DNA of 60,367 nt from Flavobacterium sp. GTDB lineage: Bacteria > Bacteroidota > Bacteroidia > Flavobacteriales > Flavobacteriaceae. Under the pieces are notes generated by a model. The model saw only the letters and a list, made by a program, of their open reading frames with translations. It did no database searches and was not told the origin of the DNA. A program made the position numbers and the translations under genes. Of the stretch, positions 35,770 to 44,443 are shown one piece after another. The DNA is taken from positions 1 through 60,367 of the forward strand of contig NZ_JAIXYH010000093.1 of NCBI RefSeq assembly GCF_027490375.1, given 5' to 3'. Within the stretch, counting starts at the first letter, position 1, and every line of letters begins with the position of its first letter.

Positions 35770-37386
35770 ATGTGTGGAATATTAGCCGTTATAGGAAAAG
35801 GAAAAGATGAAAAACTAGTTGCACAACTGTCGAAACGAATGTCGCACCGCGGACCCGATGAAAGTGATATCCACGTAACTGAATCTGGACATATCTTGGC
35901 CCATGAACGTTTATCGATTATCGATTTACATTCAGGAAAACAACCCATTCAAGGTAGCGGTTCCGCTTGGATGATCCATAACGGCGAGATTTATAATTAC
36001 CAACTGCTTAAGCAAGCGTACTTTGCCCACGATACGTTTAGAACGAAATCGGATTCTGAAATCATTGTGCGCTTGTACGAGAAATTCAAATACGATTTTG
36101 TAGACAAGCTCGACGGCGACTTTGCCTTTGTTGTTGTTGATGGCGATGATTTTATTGCGGGTCGCGACCCATTAGGTGTTAAGCCTTTGTATTATGGTGC
36201 CGACGAGCGCGGTAGAACCTATTTTGCTTCAGAAATGAAAGCAATTGCTGATCAGTGTAAAACATTTTCGACCTTCCCTCCCGGTCACTATTACACTCCA
36301 GAAACGGGTTTTGTGAAATATTACAGACCTAAATACGAAGATTTACAAAGTGAAGCCGTTGCTGTAGATTACGCAGCCATTCGCGAAGGTTTAATTGCCG
36401 CAACGCAAAAACGATTGATGAGCGATGTGCCTATTGGTGTGCTGTTATCGGGAGGTTTAGACTCTTCCCTAACCTCGGCTATTGCAGCGCGTTTGCTAAA
36501 AAAACAGGGGAAAAAGTTAAAATCATTTTCAATCGGTCTCGATGCATCAGCCCCAGATGCCGCAGCAGCTCGCGACGTTGCTGCATTTCTCGGAACCGAA
36601 CACCACGAAATCCACTTTACGATTGAGCAAGGAATTGCTATTCTTGAAAAGCTCATCTGGCATCTCGAAACCTATGATGTAACTTCGGTTCGCGCCAGTA
36701 CGCCCATGTTTTTCTTATCAAAAGCCATTACAGACATGGGCGTAAAAGTGGTACTCTCTGGCGAAGGAGCCGATGAAGTTTTCGGAGGTTATTTGTATTT
36801 CCGCAACGCGCCAACTGCTGAAGATTTCAGAAAAGAAACGGTAGAACGCGTACAAAAGTTGTTTACTGCCGACCTTCTTCGCGCCGACAAATCGACCATG
36901 GCGCACGGATTGGAAGCGCGCGTTCCGTTCTTAGACAAAGCATTTTTAGATATTGCGATGCAGATTGATCCGGTAGAAAAGCAGCCAAAAACTTACGAAG
37001 GTCGAGAGAAATATATTTTACGTAAAGCGTTTCATACACCAGAAGATCCGTTTTTACCGGAGTCGGTATTATGGCGACAAAAAGAGCAGTTTTCCGATGG
37101 TGTGGGCTACAGCTGGATCGATACGTTAATTGAATATTGTGCGTCGCAGGTAAGCGATTTGCAAATGGCGGAGGCCGAAAAATTGTTCCCATACAACACG
37201 CCGGCGACCAAGGAAGCGTATTTTTATCGCAGTATTTTCCATAAATATTATCCACAGCAAAGCGCTGCGCAAACGGTTCGTAAATGGATTCCGAAATGGC
37301 AAGAAAACCAAGATCCAAGCGGCCGCGCCAATGCTGCACACGTACATGCCGATGTGGAAATTGCAAAATCGATCGAACACGCATAG
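35770..37386 (+). CDS. asnB: Asparagine synthase (glutamine-hydrolysing)
   Basis: A 538-residue enzyme. Cys2 begins the class II glutaminase domain (MCGILAV; RMSHRGPDES). The synthetase domain has the P-loop SGGLDSSL near 227-234 and GEGADEVFGGY near 335. It makes asparagine from aspartate using glutamine and ATP in the cytoplasm. Length is normal for the short bacterial AsnB form. It is followed directly by an SSR tract 10 bases past the stop, and no operon partner is present. Confidence 0.95.
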   Translation: MCGILAVIGKGKDEKLVAQLSKRMSHRGPDESDIHVTESGHILAHERLSIIDLHSGKQPIQGSGSAWMIHNGEIYNYQLLKQAYFAHDTFRTKSDSEIIVRLYEKFKYDFVDKLDGDFAFVVVDGDDFIAGRDPLGVKPLYYGADERGRTYFASEMKAIADQCKTFSTFPPGHYYTPETGFVKYYRPKYEDLQSEAVAVDYAAIREGLIAATQKRLMSDVPIGVLLSGGLDSSLTSAIAARLLKKQGKKLKSFSIGLDASAPDAAAARDVAAFLGTEHHEIHFTIEQGIAILEKLIWHLETYDVTSVRASTPMFFLSKAITDMGVKVVLSGEGADEVFGGYLYFRNAPTAEDFRKETVERVQKLFTADLLRADKSTMAHGLEARVPFLDKAFLDIAMQIDPVEKQPKTYEGREKYILRKAFHTPEDPFLPESVLWRQKEQFSDGVGYSWIDTLIEYCASQVSDLQMAEAEKLFPYNTPATKEAYFYRSIFHKYYPQQSAAQTVRKWIPKWQENQDPSGRANAAHVHADVEIAKSIEHA

Positions 37387-37395
37387 CGAATTTCA

Positions 37396-37482
37396 ATTGA
37401 AAGATTGAAAGATTGAAAGATTGAAAGATTGAAAGATTGAAAGATTGAAAGATTGAAAGATTGAAAGATTGAAAGATTGAAA
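37396..37482 (+). repeat. Octamer microsatellite ATTGAAAG, about 11 units
   Basis: About eleven units of the octamer ATTGAAAG start 10 bases after the asnB stop codon, followed after a short gap by a nine-base A/GCTA-rich series (about 37500-37570, unit AAAAAGCTA). There are no spacers between units, so it is not a CRISPR. The same octamer recurs at 44251. Confidence 0.95.
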
Positions 37483-37499
37483 AATATAAGAAAATAGAA

Positions 37500-37570
37500 A
37501 AAAGCTAAAAAAGCTAAAGAAGCTAAAAAAGCTAAAAAAGCTAAGAAAGCGAAAAAAGCTAAAAAAGCGA
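37500..37570 (+). repeat. Imperfect nonamer tract (AAAAAGCTA)
   Basis: About eight imperfect units of AAAAAGCTA with AGCGA variants. It could encode Lys-Ala repeats if translated but has no start or gene context. Confidence 0.85.
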
Positions 37571-37641
37571 ACTCCGATACCTATCAGAAGGGAAAAAGGT
37601 AAAAAACGTCTTTGCGAACTTTGCGTAAATCTTTGCGGTTA

Positions 37642-38304
37642 GCCTTCGACAAGCTCAGGAACTAACCTTCGACAAGCTTACGCGTCGAGGGAGCACAATG
37701 TTTCACCATGTTTTTCACTAGGGACACAACGCCACCTTTTACAAGCTGACGTTCCGAACTTCTCTAGCGCACAGAAAACACCGAACCACACCGAATCTTG
37801 CTGAATACGGCGCCGCTGAGGAAAACACAGAACGTGTCATTTCCCAAAAATAATTCTCTTGCCTTCGACACGCTCAGGCTCCGACGATACGTGCGTTTAG
37901 GTTGGGAAAATGACACGTCAAGTGGTGAATGCATCAAAGTCTTAATACTTAATACGCTAATCTTGATACTACAAAAGTTCCACTTGGCGCACTTTGCGGA
38001 AATCTTTGCGTCCTTTGCGGTTTAGCCTTCGACAAGCTCAGGAACTAACTTTCGACAAGCTTACGCGTCGAGGGAGCACAATGTTTCACGAAGTTTTACA
38101 CAATGTACACAACGCTGCATACGACAGGCTCAGGCTCCCACGAATTGTGGTTTGGATTGGGCAAAACGATAAGTTAAGTGGTGAACGTCACGAAGTCTAG
38201 CTTCTCTCCCGATAGCCATCGGGACTAGCTTCTAGCTTCATAAAAATACCCCAATGTTTCACGAAGTTTTACACAATGTACACAACGCTGCATACGACAG
38301 GCTC
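37642..38304. repeat. Cluster of dispersed intergenic repeats
   Basis: Two 65-base copies (37642-37706 and 38025-38089) differ at one base and contain CCTTCGACAAGCTCAGG followed by a hairpin-forming CTTCGACAAGCTTACGCGTCGAGG. Two 53-base copies (38079-38131 and 38252-38304) start CAATGTTTCACGAAG and end CGACAGGCTC. Between them CCCGAT-AGCC-ATCGGG (38208-38223) is a perfect hairpin. The region 37387-38499 has no convincing gene. Confidence 0.85.
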
Positions 38305-38499
38305 GGACTTCAACGAAAGTGGGTTCGGGCGAGCAAAAAGATAACTAACAGCAGTATTTTATCGAAGTTTGTTCCTATAATTTTGAGACTCTAATCCTAA
38401 AAACTTTTTCCCTTTTCGGAGCGAACTATCGGTTCTAAAAGTATTTTCCTATCAAAATCCATTAACTTTAGCAACCGATTTATTCCAACTAAACAACAC

Positions 38500-39807
38500 A
38501 TGCACACCCAACGAAACATCGAGCTGTTTTATTTACTTGCTTTTTTTAGCGCACTTGTATATGGACAAAAAAACAATTTAACTGACGAGATAAAGCGCAA
38601 GGCTACGGAAATTGAATCGAAAGTGATCGCGTGGCGACACGACATACATCAGAATCCGGAGCTGGGAAATCGAGAAGTGCGAACAGCAGCTTTAATAGCA
38701 ACCCACCTCCGATCGTTAGGTTTCGAAGTAAAAACTCAAGTAGGGGTAACTGGTGTTGTAGGAATTTTAAAAGGGGCAAAACCCGGTCCGGTGATTGCCC
38801 TTCGAGCAGATATGGATGCTCTACCTGTGGAAGAACGTAACAACCTTCCTTTTGCTTCTAAAGTGCGTACCACGTATAACGGTTCTGAAACGCCTGTAAT
38901 GCACGCTTGTGGACACGATGCCCATGTCGCAATTTTGTTGGGTGTAGCCGAAGTGCTTTCAAGCATGAAAAATCAGTTAACGAGTACGGTGAAATTCATT
39001 TTCCAACCTGCCGAGGAAGGAGCACCAAAAGGCGAAGAAGGGGGTGCTAAACTTATGGTGAAAGAAGGTGTATTGGAAAATCCAAAAGTAGATGTTATTT
39101 TCGGATTGCACATGGATTCGATGATTGAAACGGGAACCATTACCTATCGACCTGCCGGAATTATGGCCGGTGTAGGCGATTTTAAAATAACAATTGTAGG
39201 TAAGCCCAGTCACGGATCGCAGCCGTGGTTGGCAGTTGATCCGATTCCGGTTGCTGCACAAGTAGTTATGGCCTTGCAAACAATTGTAAGTCGAAACGTA
39301 AACATTACCGAAAACGCCGCAGTAGTAACCGTGGGGGCCATTCACGGAGGAAATCGACATAACATCATTTCAGAAAAAGTTGAACTTATCGGTAATGTAC
39401 GTGCTTTTACAGAATCCGATGAACAGCTGATATACAGTCGTATTCGACAAATTGCCGAAAAAACTGCCGAGGCTGCAGGCGCTACCGCAGTTGTAGAATT
39501 GCCGTTTTCCGTTAAATATCCCGTAACATTTAACAATGAATCGCTTACCGAAAAAATGCTGCCGAGTTTAAGAAAAGCTGCCGGCGTTGACAATGTGAAA
39601 CTTATTCCTGCGAAAACCGGCTCGGAAGATTTTTCATTCTTTGCTGAAAAAGTCCCAGGACTATTTTTCTTCTTAGGCGGTATGCCGAAAGGTAAAGATG
39701 TAAAAACCGCTGGGCCGCATCACACACCCGACTTTATGCTCGACGATAGCTCGTTTAAACTTGGTATTGTTGCTTTCTGCCAGTTAGTTTTCGATTACGG
39801 AAAGTAA
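38500..39807 (+). CDS. Secreted M20 family amidohydrolase
   Basis: A 435-residue protein with a signal peptide (about 1-22). The metal site is clear: RADMDALP, HACGHDAH (Cys137, His139) and PAEEGAPKGEEGG, with a dimerisation domain starting near 224. It fits the aminobenzoyl-glutamate/hippurate/N-acyl-amino-acid hydrolase group (HipO/IAA-amino acid hydrolase-like). The leader places it in the periplasm. Expected activity is release of amino acids from N-acyl conjugates. TAACTTTA 30 bases upstream may be its -7 element. Confidence 0.92.
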   Translation: MHTQRNIELFYLLAFFSALVYGQKNNLTDEIKRKATEIESKVIAWRHDIHQNPELGNREVRTAALIATHLRSLGFEVKTQVGVTGVVGILKGAKPGPVIALRADMDALPVEERNNLPFASKVRTTYNGSETPVMHACGHDAHVAILLGVAEVLSSMKNQLTSTVKFIFQPAEEGAPKGEEGGAKLMVKEGVLENPKVDVIFGLHMDSMIETGTITYRPAGIMAGVGDFKITIVGKPSHGSQPWLAVDPIPVAAQVVMALQTIVSRNVNITENAAVVTVGAIHGGNRHNIISEKVELIGNVRAFTESDEQLIYSRIRQIAEKTAEAAGATAVVELPFSVKYPVTFNNESLTEKMLPSLRKAAGVDNVKLIPAKTGSEDFSFFAEKVPGLFFFLGGMPKGKDVKTAGPHHTPDFMLDDSSFKLGIVAFCQLVFDYGK

Positions 39808-40033
39808 TTCGCACAAACACACTGGTTTTTAACTTGCTGCTTTGGTTTCTTCAACAAGCAAAAAAACGAAACCTTTTTCCCTGCCAAAAACCAAGAAACT
39901 CGTTTGAAAGTCAAAAACAACCTTTCGTAAAGCTGTTTCAGCCAATCTCGATAAAGAAAAGGTAAAGAATCGCAAACATGAAACGTAACTTTACAGCTAT
40001 AGCGACTACTTTCTAGAAAAACAATCAAATTTG

Positions 40034-40041
40034 TACCTTTA
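40034..40041 (+). promoter_or_regulatory. -7 box, possible leaderless start of the DUF2520 gene
   Basis: TACCTTTA matches the -7 consensus at 7 of 8 positions and ends only 5 bases before the ATG at 40047. Transcription would begin at or next to the start codon. Confidence 0.4.
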
Positions 40042-40046
40042 CCTCC

Positions 40047-40802
40047 ATGTTGCACATTTCAATAGTCGGTACCGGAAACGTCGCCTTTCATTTGGCTCAG
40101 GCTATTGCCGATTGTAAAACGCTTAAACTCGTCGAAGTTGTCGGAAGAAATCCGGATGTGCACGGATTTCCGGTAAGTTGCTCGACATCATTTAACCGAC
40201 TATCCGAAACCGATTTAATACTTGTTGCCGTTGCCGATAAAGCAATTGTTAGCATAGTTGAGCAAATTCCAAGTTCATTCCAAGGAACTGTTGCACACAC
40301 AGCAGCTTCGGTAGCAATGAGCACACTCGGGCGATTCGAAAATCGCGGTGTTTTTTATCCGCTGCAAACCTTTTCGAAAACTAAAACACTTTCGTGGAAC
40401 AAACTTCCTGTTTTTCTTGAATCGAATACCAGTCAAGCGCAAAAACACTTGGAAATTTTAGCAGAGAATTTGCAAGCACAACTGTACTCTGCAAGCTCAG
40501 AACAACGGTTAAAACTGCATTTAGCTGCCGTGTTTAGCTGCAATTTCGTAAACGCTTTATTCGCTTCCGCAGAAGAAATTCTTAACACCGAAAATGTGCC
40601 GTTTGAGGTTCTAAAACCTTTGATTTACGAAACAGTCGACAAAGCGTTTTCATTAACGCCTAAAAAAGCACAAACCGGCCCGGCATTGCGAAACGACCAG
40701 ACAACGATGCAAAATCACGTACAAGCTCTAACTGATGCGGAATTGCGCAATTTATATCAAAAACTTTCCGAACTAATCCAAAATCAACATGGAATCCTAT
40801 AA
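40047..40802 (+). CDS. Rossmann-like and DUF2520 domain protein
   Basis: A 251-residue cytoplasmic protein. An N-terminal NAD(P)-binding Rossmann fold (ISIVGTGNVAFHLA) and a DUF2520 helical C-terminal domain (LHLAAVFSCNFVNALF) give the architecture of a predicted dehydrogenase related to ketopantoate/pyrroline-carboxylate reductases. The real reaction is unknown. It overlaps the following phosphatase gene by 14 bases, a pairing that looks like an operon. Confidence 0.88.
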   Translation: MLHISIVGTGNVAFHLAQAIADCKTLKLVEVVGRNPDVHGFPVSCSTSFNRLSETDLILVAVADKAIVSIVEQIPSSFQGTVAHTAASVAMSTLGRFENRGVFYPLQTFSKTKTLSWNKLPVFLESNTSQAQKHLEILAENLQAQLYSASSEQRLKLHLAAVFSCNFVNALFASAEEILNTENVPFEVLKPLIYETVDKAFSLTPKKAQTGPALRNDQTTMQNHVQALTDAELRNLYQKLSELIQNQHGIL

Positions 40803-41313
40803 GCACCTACTAAATCATATTACCACTTTCATTTTTGATGTCGACGGTGTGTTAACCAACGGCGAGGTTCACATTACAAACGACGGAGAAATGTTGCGTA
40901 CCATGTACATCCGCGATGGTTTTGCCATGAAAGCGGCAGTAGAATCAGGATATCGTGTCATTATAATTTCCGGCGGTAAAAACGATGGCGTCCGCATTCG
41001 ATTACAAAATTTGGGAATTACCGATATTGTTTTGGGTTCGGCCGATAAAGTCGAAGCCTTTCACGAGATTATCGACGGTTACCAAATCGATCCGCAACAC
41101 GTTTTGTACATGGGCGACGATATTCCCGATTATCATGTCATGAAACTAGTTGGCTTACCAACTTGTCCGCAGGATGCAGCGCCCGAAATCAAAGCCATTT
41201 CCAAGTACATTTCGCATAAAAATGGCGGTGTAGGTGCTGTGCGCGATGTTATTGAACAAACGATGCGCGTTCAAGGCAAATGGACCACGTATTTTGACGG
41301 CAAACACGACTGA
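40789..41313 (+). CDS. HAD-IIIA phosphatase, KdsC-like
   Basis: A 174-residue HAD phosphatase. DVDGVLTNGEV carries the nucleophile Asp18 and general acid Asp20, IIISGGKN the motif II Ser, and MGDDIPD the motif III acidic pair. It lacks a cap domain, as in 3-deoxy-D-manno-octulosonate 8-phosphate phosphatase, which acts in lipopolysaccharide core synthesis. No kdsA or kdsB is adjacent, so the substrate is inferred from similarity alone. Confidence 0.88.
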   Translation: MESYKHLLNHITTFIFDVDGVLTNGEVHITNDGEMLRTMYIRDGFAMKAAVESGYRVIIISGGKNDGVRIRLQNLGITDIVLGSADKVEAFHEIIDGYQIDPQHVLYMGDDIPDYHVMKLVGLPTCPQDAAPEIKAISKYISHKNGGVGAVRDVIEQTMRVQGKWTTYFDGKHD

Positions 41314-41331
41314 TGTTCCAAAAGAATGAGC

Positions 41332-41339
41332 TACCTTTG
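41332..41339 (+). promoter_or_regulatory. -7 box before the RsmB-like gene
   Basis: TACCTTTG is a full match to TAnnTTTG, 20 bases before the ATG at 41360. The -33 element is not evident. Confidence 0.45.
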
Positions 41340-41359
41340 CGGGCTGATTTTTTTATAGC

Positions 41360-42577
41360 ATGAGATTACACCGAAATCTGGTTTACACCACGATTGATTC
41401 CTTGAACATGATTTTCAACGAAGATGCCTACGCCGATAAAGTCGTTGCATTGGCTTTGAAAAAAGATAAACGCTGGGGAAGCCACGATCGCAAATTTGTT
41501 GCCGAAACCATTTACGAAATTGTACGTTGGAAGCGACTATACGCGGAAATTGCCGACGTAAAAGCGCCCTTCGACCGACCAGACCTGTGGCGAATTTTTG
41601 CCGTATGGGCAGTGTTGCGCGGTTATCCAATTCCAGATTGGACGCAGTTACAAGGCGTGCCTGAACGAAAAATCAAAGGCCGTTTCGACGAACTTTCTAA
41701 ACAACGTGTGTTCCGTGAAGCCATTCCCGATTGGATGGATGAAATGGCCGTCGCCGAACTCGGAGAAGAATTATGGACCAAAGAACTTCATGCACAAAAT
41801 CAGCAAGCAAAAGTTATTTTACGTGTAAATACGCTTAAAACGACGCCTCAAAAATTGCGTGCCATTTTAATGGATCTCGATATAGCGACCGATTATCTTG
41901 AAGAGCAACCGCACGGACTCGTACTTCGCGAACGTGCCAACGTATTTTTAACCGATGCTTTTAAAGAAGGTTTATTCGAAGTTCAAGATGCCAGTTCGCA
42001 GTTGGTAGCTCCCCTACTCGATGTTAAACCCGGTATGCGCGTAATCGATGCTTGTGCTGGAGCTGGTGGAAAAACTTTACACTTGGCTTCGTTAATGGAA
42101 AATAAGGGCCAGCTTATCGCGATGGATTTATACGAAAGCAAACTCAAGCAACTGAAACTTCGCGCCAAGCGAAACGGTGCTTTTAATATTGAATACCGCA
42201 TTATCGATTCCACGAAAGTGATTAAAAAACTACACCAAAAAGCCGATCGCGTTTTGATTGATGCACCATGCAGCGGTTTGGGTGTGTTGAAACGCAATCC
42301 GGATTCGAAATGGAAACTACAGCCCGAATTTATCGATAATATTCGCGAAGTACAGCGCGATGTATTGTATCGCTACTCGGAAATGGTAAAACCAGGTGGA
42401 AAGTTGGTTTATGCTACTTGTTCTATATTACCATCTGAAAATCAGCAGCAAGTAGCTGCATTTTTGGAAAGCGACCACGGAAAAAACTTTAATTTTGTAA
42501 CTGATAAAAACATCTTTGCCCACGAAACTGGTTTCGACGGATTTTACATGGCATTGTTAGAACGTAAAAGCATATGA
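41360..42577 (+). CDS. RsmB/NOP family class I SAM-dependent RNA methyltransferase
   Basis: A 405-residue protein. An N-terminal NusB-like helical region (about 1-130) is followed by a Rossmann methyltransferase domain with DACAGAGGKTLHLA (motif I), DAPCSGLGVLKRNPD (motif IV with the TPC-type Cys) and YATCSILPSENQ (motif VI with the second Cys), as in m5C methyltransferases acting on rRNA. It probably methylates a C in 16S rRNA. Its stop overlaps the endonuclease ATG (ATGA). Confidence 0.93.
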   Translation: MRLHRNLVYTTIDSLNMIFNEDAYADKVVALALKKDKRWGSHDRKFVAETIYEIVRWKRLYAEIADVKAPFDRPDLWRIFAVWAVLRGYPIPDWTQLQGVPERKIKGRFDELSKQRVFREAIPDWMDEMAVAELGEELWTKELHAQNQQAKVILRVNTLKTTPQKLRAILMDLDIATDYLEEQPHGLVLRERANVFLTDAFKEGLFEVQDASSQLVAPLLDVKPGMRVIDACAGAGGKTLHLASLMENKGQLIAMDLYESKLKQLKLRAKRNGAFNIEYRIIDSTKVIKKLHQKADRVLIDAPCSGLGVLKRNPDSKWKLQPEFIDNIREVQRDVLYRYSEMVKPGGKLVYATCSILPSENQQQVAAFLESDHGKNFNFVTDKNIFAHETGFDGFYMALLERKSI

Positions 42578-43650
42578 AAAGAATTATAAACGCACTATTT
42601 ATATTTGTCGCCGCCGGCGTTTTTGCACAAGCTGGTGCACCCGCGGCGTACTACAACGGTTTTAACTGGAATCTTACAGGAAATGCACTAAAAACAGCAC
42701 TAACAACCAAGATAACAGATACCGATGTGGTAGACATTAGTTACAGCGATTTGTGGACTATTCTCAAGTTCACCGATTTAAACCCTCAAAACTCCTCGCA
42801 AGTATTGTTGATGTACGGTTACGAAAACGGCACCGATGGCATGGCATTTAACGACCGTGCTCGCGACAAAAACAACGACGGTGGTGGTGCTGGCCAATGG
42901 AATCGGGAACACGTTTACGCACAGTCTGTTGGTACTCCCGATTTGGGACAATCAGGTCCGGGTGCCGACCCGCACATGTTGCGCCCTTGCGATGTTACTC
43001 AGAACAGTGCACGAGGCAACCGAAAGTTTGCTGCTGGAAGTGGTAATGCTGGAACAACAGGACAAAATTGGTATCCGGGAGATGAGTGGAAAGGCGATGT
43101 TGCTCGTATCATCATGTACATGTATTTGCGTTATGGCGATCAGTGTTTACCAATTAATATTGGAGCTGGAAGTACAATTGCATCTGATAGCAATATGCCG
43201 CAGATTTTCTTGCAATGGAATGCCGAAGATCCCGTATCGCCGTTTGAAGATCAACGCAATACGTATATTCAAGTAACGGCACCTGCATCTTTACGCCAAG
43301 GAAACCGCAATCCGTTTATTGATAATCCGGTTTTAGCGACCCTAATTTGGGGCGGACCTGTAGCCGAAAACCGCTGGCCAAATTTATTCTTGAACACCGA
43401 AACGCGCACCCTCGATGCAGCTACCTCGATATATCCAAACCCTGCCAAAGCAGATTACGTTTATGTTAATGCATCCGTAGATTTGGAAACTATTGAAGTA
43501 ATCAACCTCAACGGGCAACTCGTGCAACGCATTAACAAGCCAACCGAAGTTAACGATACGTACCAAATTCAGAACTTGAATAAAGGATTTTACTTGGTAA
43601 AACTAACCGCCAATGGCGAAACAACTACCAAAAAGTTAGTTGTGAACTAA
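42574..43650 (+). CDS. Secreted endonuclease I family nuclease with T9SS C-terminal domain
   Basis: A 358-residue protein with signal peptide (about 1-19). An endonuclease I domain (WNREHVYAQSVGTPDLG, PHMLRPCDVTQNSARGNR, WKGDVARIIMYMYLRYG) gives the EndA-type His-metal site. The C-terminus (about 285-358, SIYPNPAKADYVYV... to GFYLVKLTANG) is a type A sorting domain for the type IX secretion system. It would be exported to the surface or medium to degrade nucleic acids, perhaps for phosphate or eDNA. Confidence 0.93.
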   Translation: MKRIINALFIFVAAGVFAQAGAPAAYYNGFNWNLTGNALKTALTTKITDTDVVDISYSDLWTILKFTDLNPQNSSQVLLMYGYENGTDGMAFNDRARDKNNDGGGAGQWNREHVYAQSVGTPDLGQSGPGADPHMLRPCDVTQNSARGNRKFAAGSGNAGTTGQNWYPGDEWKGDVARIIMYMYLRYGDQCLPINIGAGSTIASDSNMPQIFLQWNAEDPVSPFEDQRNTYIQVTAPASLRQGNRNPFIDNPVLATLIWGGPVAENRWPNLFLNTETRTLDAATSIYPNPAKADYVYVNASVDLETIEVINLNGQLVQRINKPTEVNDTYQIQNLNKGFYLVKLTANGETTTKKLVVN

Positions 43651-43672
43651 ACCTGTAGAAATCAAAAAATGT

Positions 43673-43703
43673 AAACCGAGGCTGCTGTTCTCGGTTTTTT
43701 TTT
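43673..43703 (+). terminator. Rho-independent terminator after the endonuclease gene
   Basis: An eight-base stem AAACCGAG / CTCGGTTT with a nine-base loop followed by a run of T, starting 23 bases past the stop codon. Confidence 0.8.
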
Positions 43704-43807
43704 GAAAATTTTCAAGATTTAGAGAATAAGCGATTATCGTAAAAACTGTTTAAAAAATCTTTCCTGACGGTTCCTAGTTTAAAATAGTTCAATTTTTAGT
43801 GCATTTA

Positions 43808-43952
43808 CTTTTTTGGGGGTGTCGGCGGTTGTATCGTAACGCTTCGCCAAAAATGCTATGCCCCGCCGTCGCGCTATCCGCTATATCTTTTTGGCAACAA
43901 TTTAATGGAAATTCCGTAACGCCAAAAAGGATACCACTCCTATCGCTCACCC
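43808..43952 (+). repeat. Structured repeat family 2, copy d
   Basis: GGGGGTGTCGGCGG pairs with CCGCCGTCGCGC across a GTAACGCTTCG loop, and CTTTTTGGC pairs with GCCAAAAAG (about 43888-43929). The order and spacing match copy b, with changed stem bases. The remainder of the 43.7-44.4 kb spacer is copy C of family 1 and an octamer tract. Confidence 0.85.
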
Positions 43953-44102
43953 GAAAATAAATTAAAAAAATAAAAGTTTTTGAGAATGTAGATAATTTAC
44001 ACGTCGACTTCAGAATTAAATATCAATTACAAGAGTATTTGAGGAGATAAATATAGGTATTTTATATTTATTTATTGCACTTTACGTTAGTTACGTATTG
44101 CA

Positions 44103-44243
44103 CAGCCCCGACAGACGTGGAAAGCGCGCAAAGCAAAACGGGGCTATTTTGCCGAAAGCTGCGGCGACTAAAAGAAGCCGTGAGCTGCACGTGCAAAATA
44201 CCTCGTTTTGGTGCGTACTTGAAACAAATGGCGGGAATAGCTG
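44103..44243 (+). repeat. Structured repeat family 1, copy C
   Basis: The outer stem is CAGCCCCG with CGGGAATAGCTG. The variable stem is CAAAACGGGG with CTCGTTTTGG, and the inner hairpin GCTGCGGC with GCCGTGAGC has a diverged GACTAAAAGAA loop. GGAAAGCGCGCAAAG and TGCGTACTTGAA are kept. The octamer tract begins seven bases after it. Confidence 0.85.
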
Positions 44244-44250
44244 GCCGGAA

Positions 44251-44314
44251 GATTGAAAGATTGAAAGATTGAAAGATTGAAAGATTGAAAGATTGAAAGA
44301 TTGAAAGATTTAAA
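44251..44314 (+). repeat. Octamer microsatellite GATTGAAA, seven units plus one degenerate
   Basis: Seven perfect GATTGAAA units and one GATTTAAA, in the spacer before the thiamine pyrophosphokinase gene. The unit is the same as in the array at 37396 but here there are fewer copies. Confidence 0.95.
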
Positions 44315-44443
44315 GATTAGAAAATTTGGGGCTTTGCTAATTATTTGCGGACTAATTTCAACACTTGCGAACCTGCGGCGGTGGTACATTTTGTTTCTTG
44401 CAAAGAATTGTTTTCCTTTGGAACTCATAGAATTTTGAAACTC

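Noticed and set aside
37396..37570. A CRISPR-like array
   Set aside because: The units are directly joined octamers and nonamers without spacers, and no cas gene is in the window.
37500..37570. A Lys-Ala-rich protein coded by the nonamer tract
   Set aside because: No start codon or gene context; simple sequence repeat.
44345..44443. A longer thiamine pyrophosphokinase start
   Set aside because: The extra 33 residues do not resemble the family and the conserved N-terminus begins SSHHIV after the GTG.
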